A DNA stretch of 64,000 nt, taken from JAEUIE01 sp046350055 (GTDB taxonomy: Bacteria > Planctomycetota > Planctomycetia > Gemmatales > HRBIN36). A program made the position numbers and the translations under genes. The DNA lies in NCBI GenBank assembly GCA_046350055.1, contig JAXMBC010000001.1:1364001-1428000 (forward strand), in the 5' to 3' direction. Shown piece after piece: positions 24,253 to 33,442 of the stretch. The notes under the pieces were generated by a model. That model had not been told where the DNA came from and did not search any database. It saw nothing but the letters and a program-made list of their open reading frames with translations. Position 1 is the stretch's first letter. Each line of letters begins with the position of its first letter.

Positions 24253-25380
24253 ATGGTCTTCTATCAACCCCGGCGGTTCGGCTTCACGCTCGTCGAATTG
24301 CTTGTCGTCGTTGCGATTATCATTCTGTTGCTGGCTATGATCATTCCCGCCGTTCAGCGTGTGCGGGAATCGGCCAACCGTGTGACCTGTGCCAATAATC
24401 TGCGTACAATTGGCCAGGCAATCCACCTCTATCTGAAGGCGAGTGGCAATCGCTTTCCTTCGGGTGGTGGTGATACTTCTCCGAGTCCTCCACGCGTACT
24501 TACCGTAGCAGGCGTGCCAACGACCGGCGCCTTGCAAACGTATGGCTGGATGTACCAGATTCTTCCTTATCTCGAACATGACGTGGCATGGAAATTGACT
24601 CGCAACGTGGTGGTTCCCAGTGGTAATCCCTACACCCCAGCTCTTGACGTTGTTGGTGATAAGGAAGTGCGAAGCACCGTGATCGATACCTATTTCTGTC
24701 CCACACGCCGACGACCGCAGAAGATCAATTCGCCAGAATATGGTGTATGCGGTACCAACGACTACGCTGGCAACATGGGGGCGTTCTCTTTCGTCACTGA
24801 AGGTAAAATCTTCCATGAACCCTGCACGAATGCCGCGGGAGGCAGCTTTTCACCGTTTCGAAATGGCATCTTTGTGAAATCGGTCAATCTCAAATCGGGT
24901 GCCAGTGCCAGCAGCACAGTTGATGGTACCGTACATGTACGTGAGGTTTCTGATGGGCTTGCCAACACGCTCATGGTGGCGGAGAAACGCATGAACATGG
25001 GGTTTTATGGTAGTCCCCAGTTTGGTGACTATGGGTTTTGGCTCGGCTTCGGAGCATCCACTCTCCGCACGGGCAAGCTCAACCCTGCCATCGACTTTGA
25101 AACAGACACACCAGATAGTGCCACTGATAGATTCGGCTCAGCCCACCCGTATGGGATGAACGCCCTCTTTGCCGATGGTTCGGTGCGTAGCATCAGCTAT
25201 GCCATCTCCGATTCGCCGCAGATTCTGCAGGTACATAACTCCATGCTGGCGAATGTGTTCAACATTCCCGCGCTGCCCTCGCCGCCGAACCCGCCAAATT
25301 CCATGTACCTGACGCTGTTCGGGCGATTGTGTCATCGCTCGGATGGTGGCAGAGTGAACCTGTCGGAATTGGATCCGTAA
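24253..25380 (+). CDS. DUF1559 protein with type IV pilin-like N-terminus
   Basis: 375 aa. It starts with the prepilin motif RRFGFTLVELLVVVAIIILLLAMIIPAVQ; cleavage before the Phe by prepilin peptidase is expected. Then comes RVRESANRVTCANNLRTIGQAIHLY, the family hallmark, and near the end HPYGMNALFADGSVRSI, the H..N.LF.DGSVR signature of DUF1559. Planctomycete genomes carry many such proteins, thought to be pseudopilin-like surface or secretion components with unknown partners. GGAGTG lies just upstream of the ATG. A strong terminator follows at 25401-25430. Confidence 0.93.
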   Translation: MVFYQPRRFGFTLVELLVVVAIIILLLAMIIPAVQRVRESANRVTCANNLRTIGQAIHLYLKASGNRFPSGGGDTSPSPPRVLTVAGVPTTGALQTYGWMYQILPYLEHDVAWKLTRNVVVPSGNPYTPALDVVGDKEVRSTVIDTYFCPTRRRPQKINSPEYGVCGTNDYAGNMGAFSFVTEGKIFHEPCTNAAGGSFSPFRNGIFVKSVNLKSGASASSTVDGTVHVREVSDGLANTLMVAEKRMNMGFYGSPQFGDYGFWLGFGASTLRTGKLNPAIDFETDTPDSATDRFGSAHPYGMNALFADGSVRSISYAISDSPQILQVHNSMLANVFNIPALPSPPNPPNSMYLTLFGRLCHRSDGGRVNLSELDP

Positions 25381-25400
25381 TTGGTAGGCCGAACCAGCCA

Positions 25401-25430
25401 GACCCGCGAGCAAGCTCTCGCGGGTCGTTT
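25401..25430 (+). terminator. Rho-independent terminator of the DUF1559 gene
   Basis: GACCCGCGAG (25401-25410) pairs perfectly with CTCGCGGGTC (25417-25426) across a six-base loop, followed by GTTT. It is 20 bp after the stop codon. Confidence 0.75.
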
Positions 25431-25471
25431 CATGTAATATGTCCCCATGAGGAACTGTCGGAAGGAAGACC

Positions 25472-26518
25472 ATGATCGGCGTCGGTATTATCGGCTGTGG
25501 CATGATTGCCCGCTTCCATGCAGCGGCCCTGGCGGAGATTCCGGGGGTGCAACTCGTCGCGCTCCAGAGTCGACGGGAGGAGAATGCGACTAAGGTGCGG
25601 GACGCGGTCGGCTCCTCAGCCACCTGCTATCGCACGGTGGAGGAGTTGCTACGCCATCCGGGGCTGGATCTGGTCATCATCTGCACGCCCAGTGGCAACC
25701 ACCTGGAGCCAGCGCTGCTGGCTGCCCGGGCGGGCAAACATGTCGTGGTGGAGAAGCCTCTGGAGATTACACTGGAGCGGTGCGATGCCCTGATCGCGGG
25801 CTGTGCGAAGGCGGGGGTGCAGCTTTGCACCATCTTCCCGTCGCGGTTTGCCGATGCCAACGTGGTGCTCAAGCAGGCGGTGGAATCGGGGCGATTCGGT
25901 CGACTGACGCTGGGCGAGACGACAGTGAAGTGGTGGCGGACGCAGCAGTATTACGATGAAGGCGGCTGGAAGGGGACGCAAGCCCTGGATGGCGGCGGGG
26001 CACTCATGAACCAGGCCATCCACCAGGTGGACCTTCTGCAATGGATTATGGGCCCGGTGCAGCGGATCAGTGCGATGACAGCGATGCTGGCCCACGAACG
26101 CATCGAAGTGGAAGATACAGCAGTGGCGTGCCTGCAGTTTCACAGCGGAGCCTTGGGGGTGATTCAGGCAACGACGAGTGTGTGGCCCGGGTTGCCCAAG
26201 ACCATCGGCATTCATGGCAGCGCCGGCTCTGCTGTGGTGGAGCAGGAAGACCTGCTCCGCTGGGAGTTCGCGAAGGAGTTGCCCAGCGATGCGGAGGTGC
26301 GCATTCGATTTGCCCAGAAGGTGGGGGCCAGCGGCGGCTCGAGCAACCCCGCTGCCATCTCGCACGAGTATCATCGCCGGCAATTGGCGGACTTCATCGC
26401 AGCTATCCAGGAAAAGCGCGCCCCTGTCGTCGATGGCCGGGAAGGCCGCAAGGCGGTGGAGATCATCCTGGGGATTTACGAGGCAGCGAGAACGGGGCGA
26501 ACGGTGAAGCTGGGGTGA
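25472..26518 (+). CDS. Gfo/Idh/MocA family oxidoreductase
   Basis: 348 aa, cytoplasmic (no signal). The N-terminal Rossmann fold has GVGIIGCGMIARFHAAAL and VVEKPLEITLERCDALI (the EKP motif, where Lys contacts the cofactor and substrate). The C-terminal part has DGGGALMNQAIHQVDLLQWIMG, in which the His is the usual catalytic residue. Such enzymes use NAD(P) to oxidise or reduce sugars and sugar derivatives; the substrate is not known. GGAAGGAAG lies just upstream of the ATG. A second, exported member of the family is at 51859. Confidence 0.92.
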   Translation: MIGVGIIGCGMIARFHAAALAEIPGVQLVALQSRREENATKVRDAVGSSATCYRTVEELLRHPGLDLVIICTPSGNHLEPALLAARAGKHVVVEKPLEITLERCDALIAGCAKAGVQLCTIFPSRFADANVVLKQAVESGRFGRLTLGETTVKWWRTQQYYDEGGWKGTQALDGGGALMNQAIHQVDLLQWIMGPVQRISAMTAMLAHERIEVEDTAVACLQFHSGALGVIQATTSVWPGLPKTIGIHGSAGSAVVEQEDLLRWEFAKELPSDAEVRIRFAQKVGASGGSSNPAAISHEYHRRQLADFIAAIQEKRAPVVDGREGRKAVEIILGIYEAARTGRTVKLG

Positions 26519-26549
26519 TACAGGATTCTGTAGGCAAGGCAACACATCA

Positions 26550-26771
26550 ATGACACTGGAAGAAGCAACTACGATTGCAACTCATTTTGCAAACGAGCGT
26601 AACCTGCCATGGGAAAGCAATTCCATCCGCGCTGTTCGACGCTGTCTTTTCACATGGCTTCCTCACTGGAAGCTGGAGTCACGTGTCGAGAAGGAGAATG
26701 CTACAACCAGGATCAATGTGTTCGTCAAAGACAAGCGACCCGAGCTGGTCAGTGTCGTTTACTCAAGATGA
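26550..26771 (+). CDS. Small hypothetical protein
   Basis: 73 aa, 31 bp after the Gfo/Idh gene on the same strand. The sequence alternates a helix (LEEATTIATHFANERNLPW) with three likely strands (VRRCLFTWLPHWKLESRV, TTRINVFVKDKRP, LVSVVYS). It looks like a real small globular domain rather than a chance frame, but I recognise no family. There is no clear ribosome-binding site. A MITE-like element begins 12 bp downstream. Confidence 0.5.
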   Translation: MTLEEATTIATHFANERNLPWESNSIRAVRRCLFTWLPHWKLESRVEKENATTRINVFVKDKRPELVSVVYSR

Positions 26772-26782
26772 TGTGAGCATGA

Positions 26783-26995
26783 GTAGAAGTAGGTTGGGTC
26801 GAGCGCTAAAGTTTCTGTCACTGGTGAACGAGCGTGTTCAAGCTCGCCCCACCATAGGCAGGCTGTGTTGTAATGTCTGTTAAGCATGCCCCGCGAGATA
26901 TCGAAACGTGAGTCGCCAACGTGCGGTGGGGCGAGCTTGATTCCGCAAGTTCACTAACGTTTCGCAATGGTAGCGCTCGACCCACCTTACCTACT
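26783..26995. mobile_element. MITE-like palindromic element, about 210 bp
   Basis: The ends are imperfect inverted repeats: GTAGGTTGGGTCGAGCGCTA on the left (26789-26808) and TAGCGCTCGACCCACCTTAC on the right (26971-26990). A second, perfect pair lies inside: CAAGCTCGCCCCACC (26839-26853) and GGTGGGGCGAGCTTG (26925-26939). Nothing is encoded between. The whole could fold into one long cruciform or RNA hairpin. Nested palindromes of this length without a gene suggest a non-autonomous miniature element. Confidence 0.6.
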
Positions 26996-27023
26996 ACCCT
27001 TCGTTCTACCCTTCGTTTGCACC

Positions 27024-28466
27024 CTACGCCAGCAACTCGCGGATGACCTGGCCGCCCTGGTTGTCGGTGAGTTTCAGGTCGGTGCCGTTGCGTTTGTACG
27101 TGAGCTTGTCGTGGTCGAGGCCGAAGAGGTGTAGCAGGGTGGCGTGCCAGTCGTAATGGTGGACGATGTCCTTGATGGCCTTGTGGCCGAACTCGTCGGT
27201 TTCGCCGTGGATGTAACCTCGTTTGAAGCCCCCGCCAGCCATCCAGTGGCTGAAGCCGTAAGTGTTGTGGTCGCGGCCGACTTTGTCCTTGCCCAGGTCG
27301 TTCTGCATCACCGGCAGCCGGCCCATCTCGCCGCCGAAGTGAACGACGGTGGAATCGAGTAAGCCACGAGCCTTGAGATCAGTGACGAGGGCAGCAACGG
27401 GCTGATCCACTTCCCGGCAGCGTTTCGGCAGTTCGCCATAGATGGCAGAGTGATGATCCCAGCTTTGGCCGTTGTTCCAGAGCTGGACGAAGCGCACACC
27501 CCGTTCGACGAGCCGGCGGGCGATCAGACAGCGCTCAGCGTAGTCCTTGGTCACCGCATTATCAGTTCCGTAGAGCTGGTGCGTCGCTTTCGATTCCTTA
27601 GTGAGGTCGAAAGCCTCCTTGGCAGCCAGCTGCATACGGGCAGCGAGTTCGTAGTTGGCGATGCGGGCAGCGAGGTCCTGTTCGCCAGGCCGTTCCTTGA
27701 GATGGGCCTCGTTCAACTGCCGAAGCAGTTCCAACTGTTTCGCCTGCACCTCGCCCTGAATATGAGGCGGGGGATCGAGGTTCAGGATGCGAGGCGTCTT
27801 CGGCCGGACCACCGTGCCCTGATAGAGGGAAGGCAGCCAGCCGTTGGTCCAATTCTCGCCGCCGATGAGAGGCAAGCCACGGGGATCGGTGAGGGCGACA
27901 TAGGCAGGGAGTTCCTGCGAGGCGGAGCCGAGGCCATAGGTGAGCCAACTGCCCAGGGTTGGCCGTCCGGCGAGCTGCCTGCCGGTGTTGAGGGCGTACA
28001 TCGACTGGACATGGTTATTGACATTGGTCTGCATCGAGCGGATGAGGGTGATGTCGTCCACGATCTTGGCAAGGTGGGGGAGGAGCTCGGAAAGCTCCAT
28101 GCCACACTGGCCGTGCTTCTGAAACTTCCACGGCGAGCCGAGCACCTTGCTGCTGGCCTGGGCGGGGTTATCGTACTTCACTTCGCCGGGGAACTGCTTG
28201 CCGTCGTATTCGGTGAGCTTGGGTTTTGGATCGAAGAGATCCATCTGGCTCGGGCCGCCGATGAGGAACAGCGAGATCATCGCCTTGGCCTTCGGGGCGA
28301 AGTGAGGCTCCTTGGGTAGCAGCGTATAGTTCTTCGGTGCCAGTTCGGGCTTCTTCGGGGCATCCGCGAAGGCACGATCCTGGTTCAGGAGATAAGCCAA
28401 TGCCAGCGAGCCGAGGCCAAAGCTCGACGACTGCAGAAAGTGACGGCGGCTGGAGCAGAGGAACAT
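27024..28466 (-). CDS. DUF1501 protein with twin-arginine signal
   Basis: 480 aa from ATG 28466. The N-terminus SSRRHFLQSSSFGLGSLALAYLL is a twin-arginine (Tat) signal, so the protein is probably exported folded. LFLIGGPSQMDLFDPKP, HGQCGMELSELLPHLAKIVDDITLIRSM, GRPTLGSWLTYGLGS and the C-terminal HFGGEMGRLPVMQ.. GRDHNTYGFSHWMAGGG are all DUF1501 landmarks. The fold belongs to the alkaline phosphatase/sulfatase-like group, with His and Asp metal sites (DHHSAIYGEL). In planctomycetes it usually sits next to a PSCyt1/PSD1 gene; here the nearest one is at 8465. The longer frame to 28553 would precede the Tat signal and is rejected. Confidence 0.92.
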   Translation of the reverse strand: MFLCSSRRHFLQSSSFGLGSLALAYLLNQDRAFADAPKKPELAPKNYTLLPKEPHFAPKAKAMISLFLIGGPSQMDLFDPKPKLTEYDGKQFPGEVKYDNPAQASSKVLGSPWKFQKHGQCGMELSELLPHLAKIVDDITLIRSMQTNVNNHVQSMYALNTGRQLAGRPTLGSWLTYGLGSASQELPAYVALTDPRGLPLIGGENWTNGWLPSLYQGTVVRPKTPRILNLDPPPHIQGEVQAKQLELLRQLNEAHLKERPGEQDLAARIANYELAARMQLAAKEAFDLTKESKATHQLYGTDNAVTKDYAERCLIARRLVERGVRFVQLWNNGQSWDHHSAIYGELPKRCREVDQPVAALVTDLKARGLLDSTVVHFGGEMGRLPVMQNDLGKDKVGRDHNTYGFSHWMAGGGFKRGYIHGETDEFGHKAIKDIVHHYDWHATLLHLFGLDHDKLTYKRNGTDLKLTDNQGGQVIRELLA

Positions 28467-28619
28467 AGCGACGCTCTTGCAGAGAGATGGGAATGTCACA
28501 CATTCCCGGCAGGTGCATCCAGTATATCGACTGACCGAACCGGGCGATAGCACAGAAAAATGAGCCGCCCGCTGGACAATAGGGCATGGTCAGGTGACGA
28601 TACGCACAGGATGGCGCAC

Positions 28620-31600
28620 ATGACGACGAACGTTAACCAGCTGATGAAGCCGAAGAAGCCTACTGCCAGCAAAGGCGGGCAGGTCAGCGATCAGGAACTG
28701 ATGCGACGGTTTGCCCGACAGCGGGACGAGGCTGCCTTCGAGGAACTGGTCAAACGCTACGGTGGGCTCGTCCAAGGCACCGCCCGGCGGATCGTGGGGC
28801 ATCATCAAACCGCGGAAGATGTGCTGCAGGCGACGTTCCTGGTGCTCGCCCGCAAGGCACGCAGTGTCCCGTGGAAACAGACCATCGCACCCTGGCTCTA
28901 CGCCACTGCCTACCGTCTGGCCTGCAAGGCACGTCAGCGGCGTATGAAGCTTGACTGCCGCAGCAAACCGCTGGCTGCCGCGCCCGATGATAGGCTGCAA
29001 TGGGCAGAGACCTGCCAGGCTCTGGATTCGGAACTGATGCAACTGGGGGAAAGCACCCGGGCTGCTCTCATTCTCTGCTACCTCGAAGGCAAGACGCGCG
29101 ATGAAGCAGCGGAACTGCTGGGCCTCAGCCTGGCGACTCTGAAACGCCGGCTGGAACAGGGCCGACATCTGCTGCGTGATCGGCTCACGCAACGAGGCAT
29201 TACTCTCTCGACTGCCAGCCTCGGGCTGATGCTGGCGCAAACGCAACTGGAAGCAGCATCGCTCCAGGCGGTAATGCAGGCTGTCATGTTGCAAGCACCC
29301 CGTACAGCCGTAGCGATGCTAGTGCCGGGTAGTTTGCTGTTGGGGTGGATGTACGCAGCGGTGGTGCTGCTGGGCATCGGGCTCGTCGGTGTTTCCTGCT
29401 GGTATGCGTTGCCAGCAGCGGAAGCAACCGAAGTGCGTGGTATGGCAATACCGGTGATTACGCCGCGCCACGAACCGGCGGACCCGGTGGATACGTTTGG
29501 CGATCCGCTACCTGCCGGGGCCATCCGCCGCTTCGGCACGGTACGCTGGCGCCCGGGACAGATGATGGTCGCCCTCTCCTACTCCACGAATCAGAAGTAC
29601 GTCGTCGGCTGGCTGAAAGGCTACCTGATGCCACAGGGAATGGATCGGCTGGTCTACTGGGATCGAGCCACCGGTAAGGAAGCACTCTCGCTGGAGATTC
29701 CTCGCAACAATCTGCTGACGATGCGATGGCTGCCTGATGGCAAGCTCCTGGCCCTGACGCGCTTTGCCCATCGTTATTACCACCTGTGTGCCTTCGAGCC
29801 AGGGAAGGAGACCAGTTTCCCAGATGAGGATGGCAATAGCTTGAACACCAGCGGGATGGGAGACATTCGCTGTGCCGATATCTCACCCGACGGAAAGTGG
29901 ATCATTACCGGCAAGCGGTCGCATGACAGTAACACTCAGCCCATTGAGCTCTGGCCTGCCACGTCCAATACTACGCTTTCCAATCCAATCACGCTGGGCA
30001 ACTACAGCGGACATGGCATGTTTGTGCAGTTCAGCGGCGATGGCAAGAAGGCCGTAGCCCTATGTCGCAAGCAAGGCGGCTACATTCAAATGCAAGGTCA
30101 GCGCGTGGTTGGGCAACCCGTCGGCCAGTTGATGGAAGGAGCCTGGGAGGAGCAGGCGACTATGCTGGTGTTTGATGTAGAGAGCCGCAAGCAACTCAGA
30201 ACATTTAAAGTGAAGCCGCCCACTCCTTATGTCGATAGCTTTCCTTCACCCCATCGCATAGCCGTCAACCACGATGGCTCGATGGTATATCTGGGCGATG
30301 AGCAGGGATCGGTGCACTGTTACGAAACTGCAACCGGAAGGGATGCCTTCATCTGGAATCTCGAGCTACCTGCAAACAAGCGCTTCAATGATCGCAAACT
30401 GGTCTCCTGTGTATACCTCTCACCCGATGGAAAACTCCTATTCGCTGCAGGCGAACAAGGAATCATCCGCAGTTTGAACACTGAAAATGAGCAGCACGTA
30501 CGCAACTATCAAATCGATTTCGATCAGTGCAGCCATCTGGCGATCACCCAGGATGGCCAGCAACTCGCTGCTGCCAACGCCGCGGTTACGGCTCAGATCG
30601 TTTTACTTGACACGAAGACCGGTGAGAGACAGAACTCATCGGAAGGGCATACCAGTTATGTTTCCGACATGGCACTGTTGCCGGGCGACAGGATGAAGAC
30701 CCTCAGCTTTCATCGTGACATGATCACCTGGGATTTGAAGACAGGCAAGCAATTGAGCCGTCAGGAGATGCGGATGAGCGGCGGTTATACTGGCATGCTC
30801 TCCTTTACCCGTGACATGAAGGGCATCTTTGGCAATGTACCCGAGTTATTTCGACTAGGTTACCTCGATCTCACAACGAATAGCATCGTGCCTTGCACCG
30901 CTGCTGTCAAGGAAGGTGAGTACCAACGCTTTCTTGCCACTACTGGGAGTGGCGTTTTCTATCTGGATTCACTACGGAAGCTGAACTATTGGAATGCATC
31001 GACGAAGTCGCTGCTGCAGACATATTCCATCCAGATTCCGACTCTGCAGTCTACTCCTCAGTACGCCCAGTTCTCACCAGATCAATCAAGACTTGCTGTC
31101 GTCTCCTCTGGCTTGTGGTCTGGCAAGGATGATGCGAAGTACCGCTGCGGGGCACTCTCTCTGCACGAGGCGAAGACAGGAAAGTTGCTGAAACACTGGC
31201 TGACACCGGCACACGATCTGAAGCATGTGAGCTATACCGCCGATGGCAAACATCTCCTCGTCTATGGCATCACACTGGGGAAAGCATTTGTCCCGGAGAC
31301 GCCTGCAGATCAAACACTCGCCCTGGATTCGGATGCCAGCATGGCGCTGCTCGAAGCCGAAACGGGCAAAGTGGTGCAAGTCTATATTCCACCCACCAAA
31401 GCCAGTTGGGCACCCAGCGCAATCCGTTGGAACGAAGATGGCCAAACCCTGGCTACTGCTTTTTCAGATGGCACGATTGCGGTCTACGACCGCAACGCCG
31501 CCAAACCTCGGCAGGTGCTTCGTGGGCATCGAGGGGGTATCTCCTGCCTGCGCTTCTATGGCGAGAAGCTGCTCTCCGCCAGCGACGATGGCACCTGTCT

Positions 31601-31622
31601 CATGTGGGAACTGCAGCGCTAG
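28620..31622 (+). CDS. ECF sigma factor fused to a membrane helix and WD40-like propeller
   Basis: 1000 aa from ATG 28620 (AGG at nine bases). Residues about 20-195 are a full ECF sigma factor: region 2 (SDQELMRRFARQRDEAAFEELVKRYGGLVQGTARRIVG to PWLYATAYRLACKARQRR) and region 4 (LGESTRAALILCYLEGKTRDEAAELLGLSLATLKRRLEQGRHLLRDRL). A single hydrophobic helix lies near 235-262 (SLLLGWMYAAVVLLGIGLVGVS). The remaining 740 residues are WD40-like beta-propeller repeats (FDVESRKQLRTFK, LSPDGKLLFAAGEQG, LRGHRGGISCLRFYGEKLLSASDDGTCLMWEL). The layout is that of the planctomycete ECF sigma factors with large C-terminal extensions, in which a periplasmic sensor is tied to the sigma domain. Release presumably needs proteolysis. 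The 3' end overlaps mtnA by 4 bp. Confidence 0.92.
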   Translation: MTTNVNQLMKPKKPTASKGGQVSDQELMRRFARQRDEAAFEELVKRYGGLVQGTARRIVGHHQTAEDVLQATFLVLARKARSVPWKQTIAPWLYATAYRLACKARQRRMKLDCRSKPLAAAPDDRLQWAETCQALDSELMQLGESTRAALILCYLEGKTRDEAAELLGLSLATLKRRLEQGRHLLRDRLTQRGITLSTASLGLMLAQTQLEAASLQAVMQAVMLQAPRTAVAMLVPGSLLLGWMYAAVVLLGIGLVGVSCWYALPAAEATEVRGMAIPVITPRHEPADPVDTFGDPLPAGAIRRFGTVRWRPGQMMVALSYSTNQKYVVGWLKGYLMPQGMDRLVYWDRATGKEALSLEIPRNNLLTMRWLPDGKLLALTRFAHRYYHLCAFEPGKETSFPDEDGNSLNTSGMGDIRCADISPDGKWIITGKRSHDSNTQPIELWPATSNTTLSNPITLGNYSGHGMFVQFSGDGKKAVALCRKQGGYIQMQGQRVVGQPVGQLMEGAWEEQATMLVFDVESRKQLRTFKVKPPTPYVDSFPSPHRIAVNHDGSMVYLGDEQGSVHCYETATGRDAFIWNLELPANKRFNDRKLVSCVYLSPDGKLLFAAGEQGIIRSLNTENEQHVRNYQIDFDQCSHLAITQDGQQLAAANAAVTAQIVLLDTKTGERQNSSEGHTSYVSDMALLPGDRMKTLSFHRDMITWDLKTGKQLSRQEMRMSGGYTGMLSFTRDMKGIFGNVPELFRLGYLDLTTNSIVPCTAAVKEGEYQRFLATTGSGVFYLDSLRKLNYWNASTKSLLQTYSIQIPTLQSTPQYAQFSPDQSRLAVVSSGLWSGKDDAKYRCGALSLHEAKTGKLLKHWLTPAHDLKHVSYTADGKHLLVYGITLGKAFVPETPADQTLALDSDASMALLEAETGKVVQVYIPPTKASWAPSAIRWNEDGQTLATAFSDGTIAVYDRNAAKPRQVLRGHRGGISCLRFYGEKLLSASDDGTCLMWELQR

Positions 31623-32662
31623 TTCCGCTTCAACATCGCCTGGATGCCGGCCGGCGTCACGGGCTGGATGATGCCATGCTCGGTCACGATGCCAGTGATC
31701 AGCGAGGCGGGGGTGACGTCGAAGGCGGGGTTGTAGACGGTGATGCCCGCCGGGGCGGTGCGTTTGCCGAAGCCATTGGTGATCTCTTCGCTGGCACGCT
31801 GTTCGATGGGGATGGAGGAGCCATCGGGCAGGGAGAGGTCAAACGTGCTTTGCGGGGCAGCGACATAGAACGGCACCTGGTGATACTTCGCCAGGATAGC
31901 CACGCCATAGGTGCCGATCTTGTTAGCAGTGTCGCCGTTGGCAGCGATGCGATCTGCTCCGACGATAGCGAGTTGGACCTTGCCTTCCCGCATGACCTGA
32001 GCTGCCATGTTGTCGCAGATGAGGGTGCAGGGGATGCCGCGCTGCTGGAGCTCCCACGCGGTGAGGCGAGCACCCTGGAGCAGAGGCCGGGTCTCGTCGG
32101 CAAAGACGGTAAAGCGTTTGCCCTGCTCCCAGGCGAGGATGATGGCTGCCAGTGCAGTGCCGTAGTCAGCCGTGGCCAGTGCGCCGGTGTTACAGTGAGT
32201 CAGCACGCCGCCGCCATCGGGGATCAGCGTTGCGCCATGGGTGCCGATGCGGCGCGAGGTTTCGATATCTTCCTCTTCGATGGCCTGCGCTTCGGCGAGC
32301 AGGTGATCCAGAAGTGGGCTACCCGGCTGCTGGGCGAAGTAGCGGTCAGCGGTAGCGTCCATGCGGTCGAGCGCCCAGAACAGGTTGACCGCGGTGGGGC
32401 GACTGGTGCGAAGGTAGTCGGTCGCCTTCTTGACATGTTCGAGTGTAGGCTGGGCCTGCGTGCGAACGCCCAGTAGTACTCCATAAGCAGCAGTCACACC
32501 GATGGCTGGAGCCCCGCGAACACAGAGCTGCTTGATGGCCTGCCAGACCTGGTCAATGGTTTCGCAATCACGGTAGAGCAACTCGCCAGGCAACCGGGTT
32601 TGATCGAGCAGTTGCAAGGTGCCGTTGGTCGCGCCCTGCCAGGTGAGTGAACGGTAAGCCAT
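31619..32662 (-). CDS. mtnA: S-methyl-5-thioribose-1-phosphate isomerase
   Basis: 347 aa from the ATG of MAYRSLTWQG (32662). The enzyme converts methylthioribose-1-phosphate to methylthioribulose-1-phosphate in methionine salvage. Catalytic residues are in place: Cys in LTHCNTGALATADYGTALA and Asp in AIVGADRIAANGDTANKIGT. RGAPAIGVTAAYG near residue 55 and PRPTAVNLFWALDRM (here SRPTAVNLFWALDRM) are family motifs. No other methionine salvage gene is in the window. The stop codon overlaps the end of the convergent ECF-WD40 gene. Confidence 0.94.
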   Translation of the reverse strand: MAYRSLTWQGATNGTLQLLDQTRLPGELLYRDCETIDQVWQAIKQLCVRGAPAIGVTAAYGVLLGVRTQAQPTLEHVKKATDYLRTSRPTAVNLFWALDRMDATADRYFAQQPGSPLLDHLLAEAQAIEEEDIETSRRIGTHGATLIPDGGGVLTHCNTGALATADYGTALAAIILAWEQGKRFTVFADETRPLLQGARLTAWELQQRGIPCTLICDNMAAQVMREGKVQLAIVGADRIAANGDTANKIGTYGVAILAKYHQVPFYVAAPQSTFDLSLPDGSSIPIEQRASEEITNGFGKRTAPAGITVYNPAFDVTPASLITGIVTEHGIIQPVTPAGIQAMLKRN

Positions 32663-32755
32663 TATTTGAATCCCAAGTTGCACGGGGACATTCTATGCCT
32701 TCCCCGTGGAGCACACATCGTATCATGAACATACCATGTATCTTGCAGGTGTGCT

Positions 32756-33442
32756 GTGCTTGTGCTCCTTGTCGTCATCGTCAGCTATCTCCTCGGCAGC
32801 ATCCCGTTTGGCTATCTCGTGGCCAAGGCGGTGCGGGGGATCGATATTCGGGAGCATGGCAGCAAGAACATTGGCGCGACCAATGTCGGTCGGGTGATGG
32901 GGCTGAAGTGGTTCTTTGTGGTCTTCGTGCTCGACTTTCTGAAAGCAGCCATCCCTGTGAGCCTGCTGGCGTATGGCTACCTGCCCGGGCTGATTCCCGA
33001 TGGCTGGTTACAGAGCGCGGTGGCGGCCCTCGCCGGGCTGGCGATTCTGATTGGCAACATGTTCCCCGTCTACCTGCAGTTTCGTGGCGGCAAGGGGGCT
33101 GCGACCGGCACCGGGGTGATGCTGCCACTGGCACCGATCCCGCTGCTGGTGGCTCTCGGTGTGTTCCTGATTACCTTCCTCGTGACCCGCTACGTGTCGC
33201 TCGGTTCCATCCTGGCGGCAGTGGCTCTGGTGGCAACCCAACTGGGACTGCATCGTGCCGAGGCATTTCAGGGGGAAGCTGCACCGGTGACCTGGTTGTG
33301 CATCATCGGGGCAGCACTGGTGATCTTCCGCCATCGCACGAACATCGTCAGGTTGCTGCAAGGGACGGAGAACAAGATACCGCGCAAGCCTAGTCGAGCT
33401 TCCGCGCCGTCGTCCGGACCAGAAGCCGATCCCAGGAGCTGA
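32756..33442 (+). CDS. plsY: Acyl-phosphate:glycerol-3-phosphate acyltransferase
   Basis: 228 aa from GTG 32756, with CAGGTG five bases upstream. Five membrane helices are expected. The three cytoplasmic motifs of PlsY are present: GSIPFGYLVAKAVRGIDIREHGSKNIGATNVGRVMG (motif 1), MFPVYLQFRGGKGAATGTGVM (motif 2, GKGAAT) and the later IVRLLQGTENKI (motif 3, N.. R.. GTE). It makes lysophosphatidate from acyl-phosphate and glycerol-3-phosphate. The C-terminus (RKPSRASAPSSGPEADPRS) runs past the usual end and overlaps the convergent DapA-like gene by 53 bp. Confidence 0.93.
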   Translation: MLVLLVVIVSYLLGSIPFGYLVAKAVRGIDIREHGSKNIGATNVGRVMGLKWFFVVFVLDFLKAAIPVSLLAYGYLPGLIPDGWLQSAVAALAGLAILIGNMFPVYLQFRGGKGAATGTGVMLPLAPIPLLVALGVFLITFLVTRYVSLGSILAAVALVATQLGLHRAEAFQGEAAPVTWLCIIGAALVIFRHRTNIVRLLQGTENKIPRKPSRASAPSSGPEADPRS

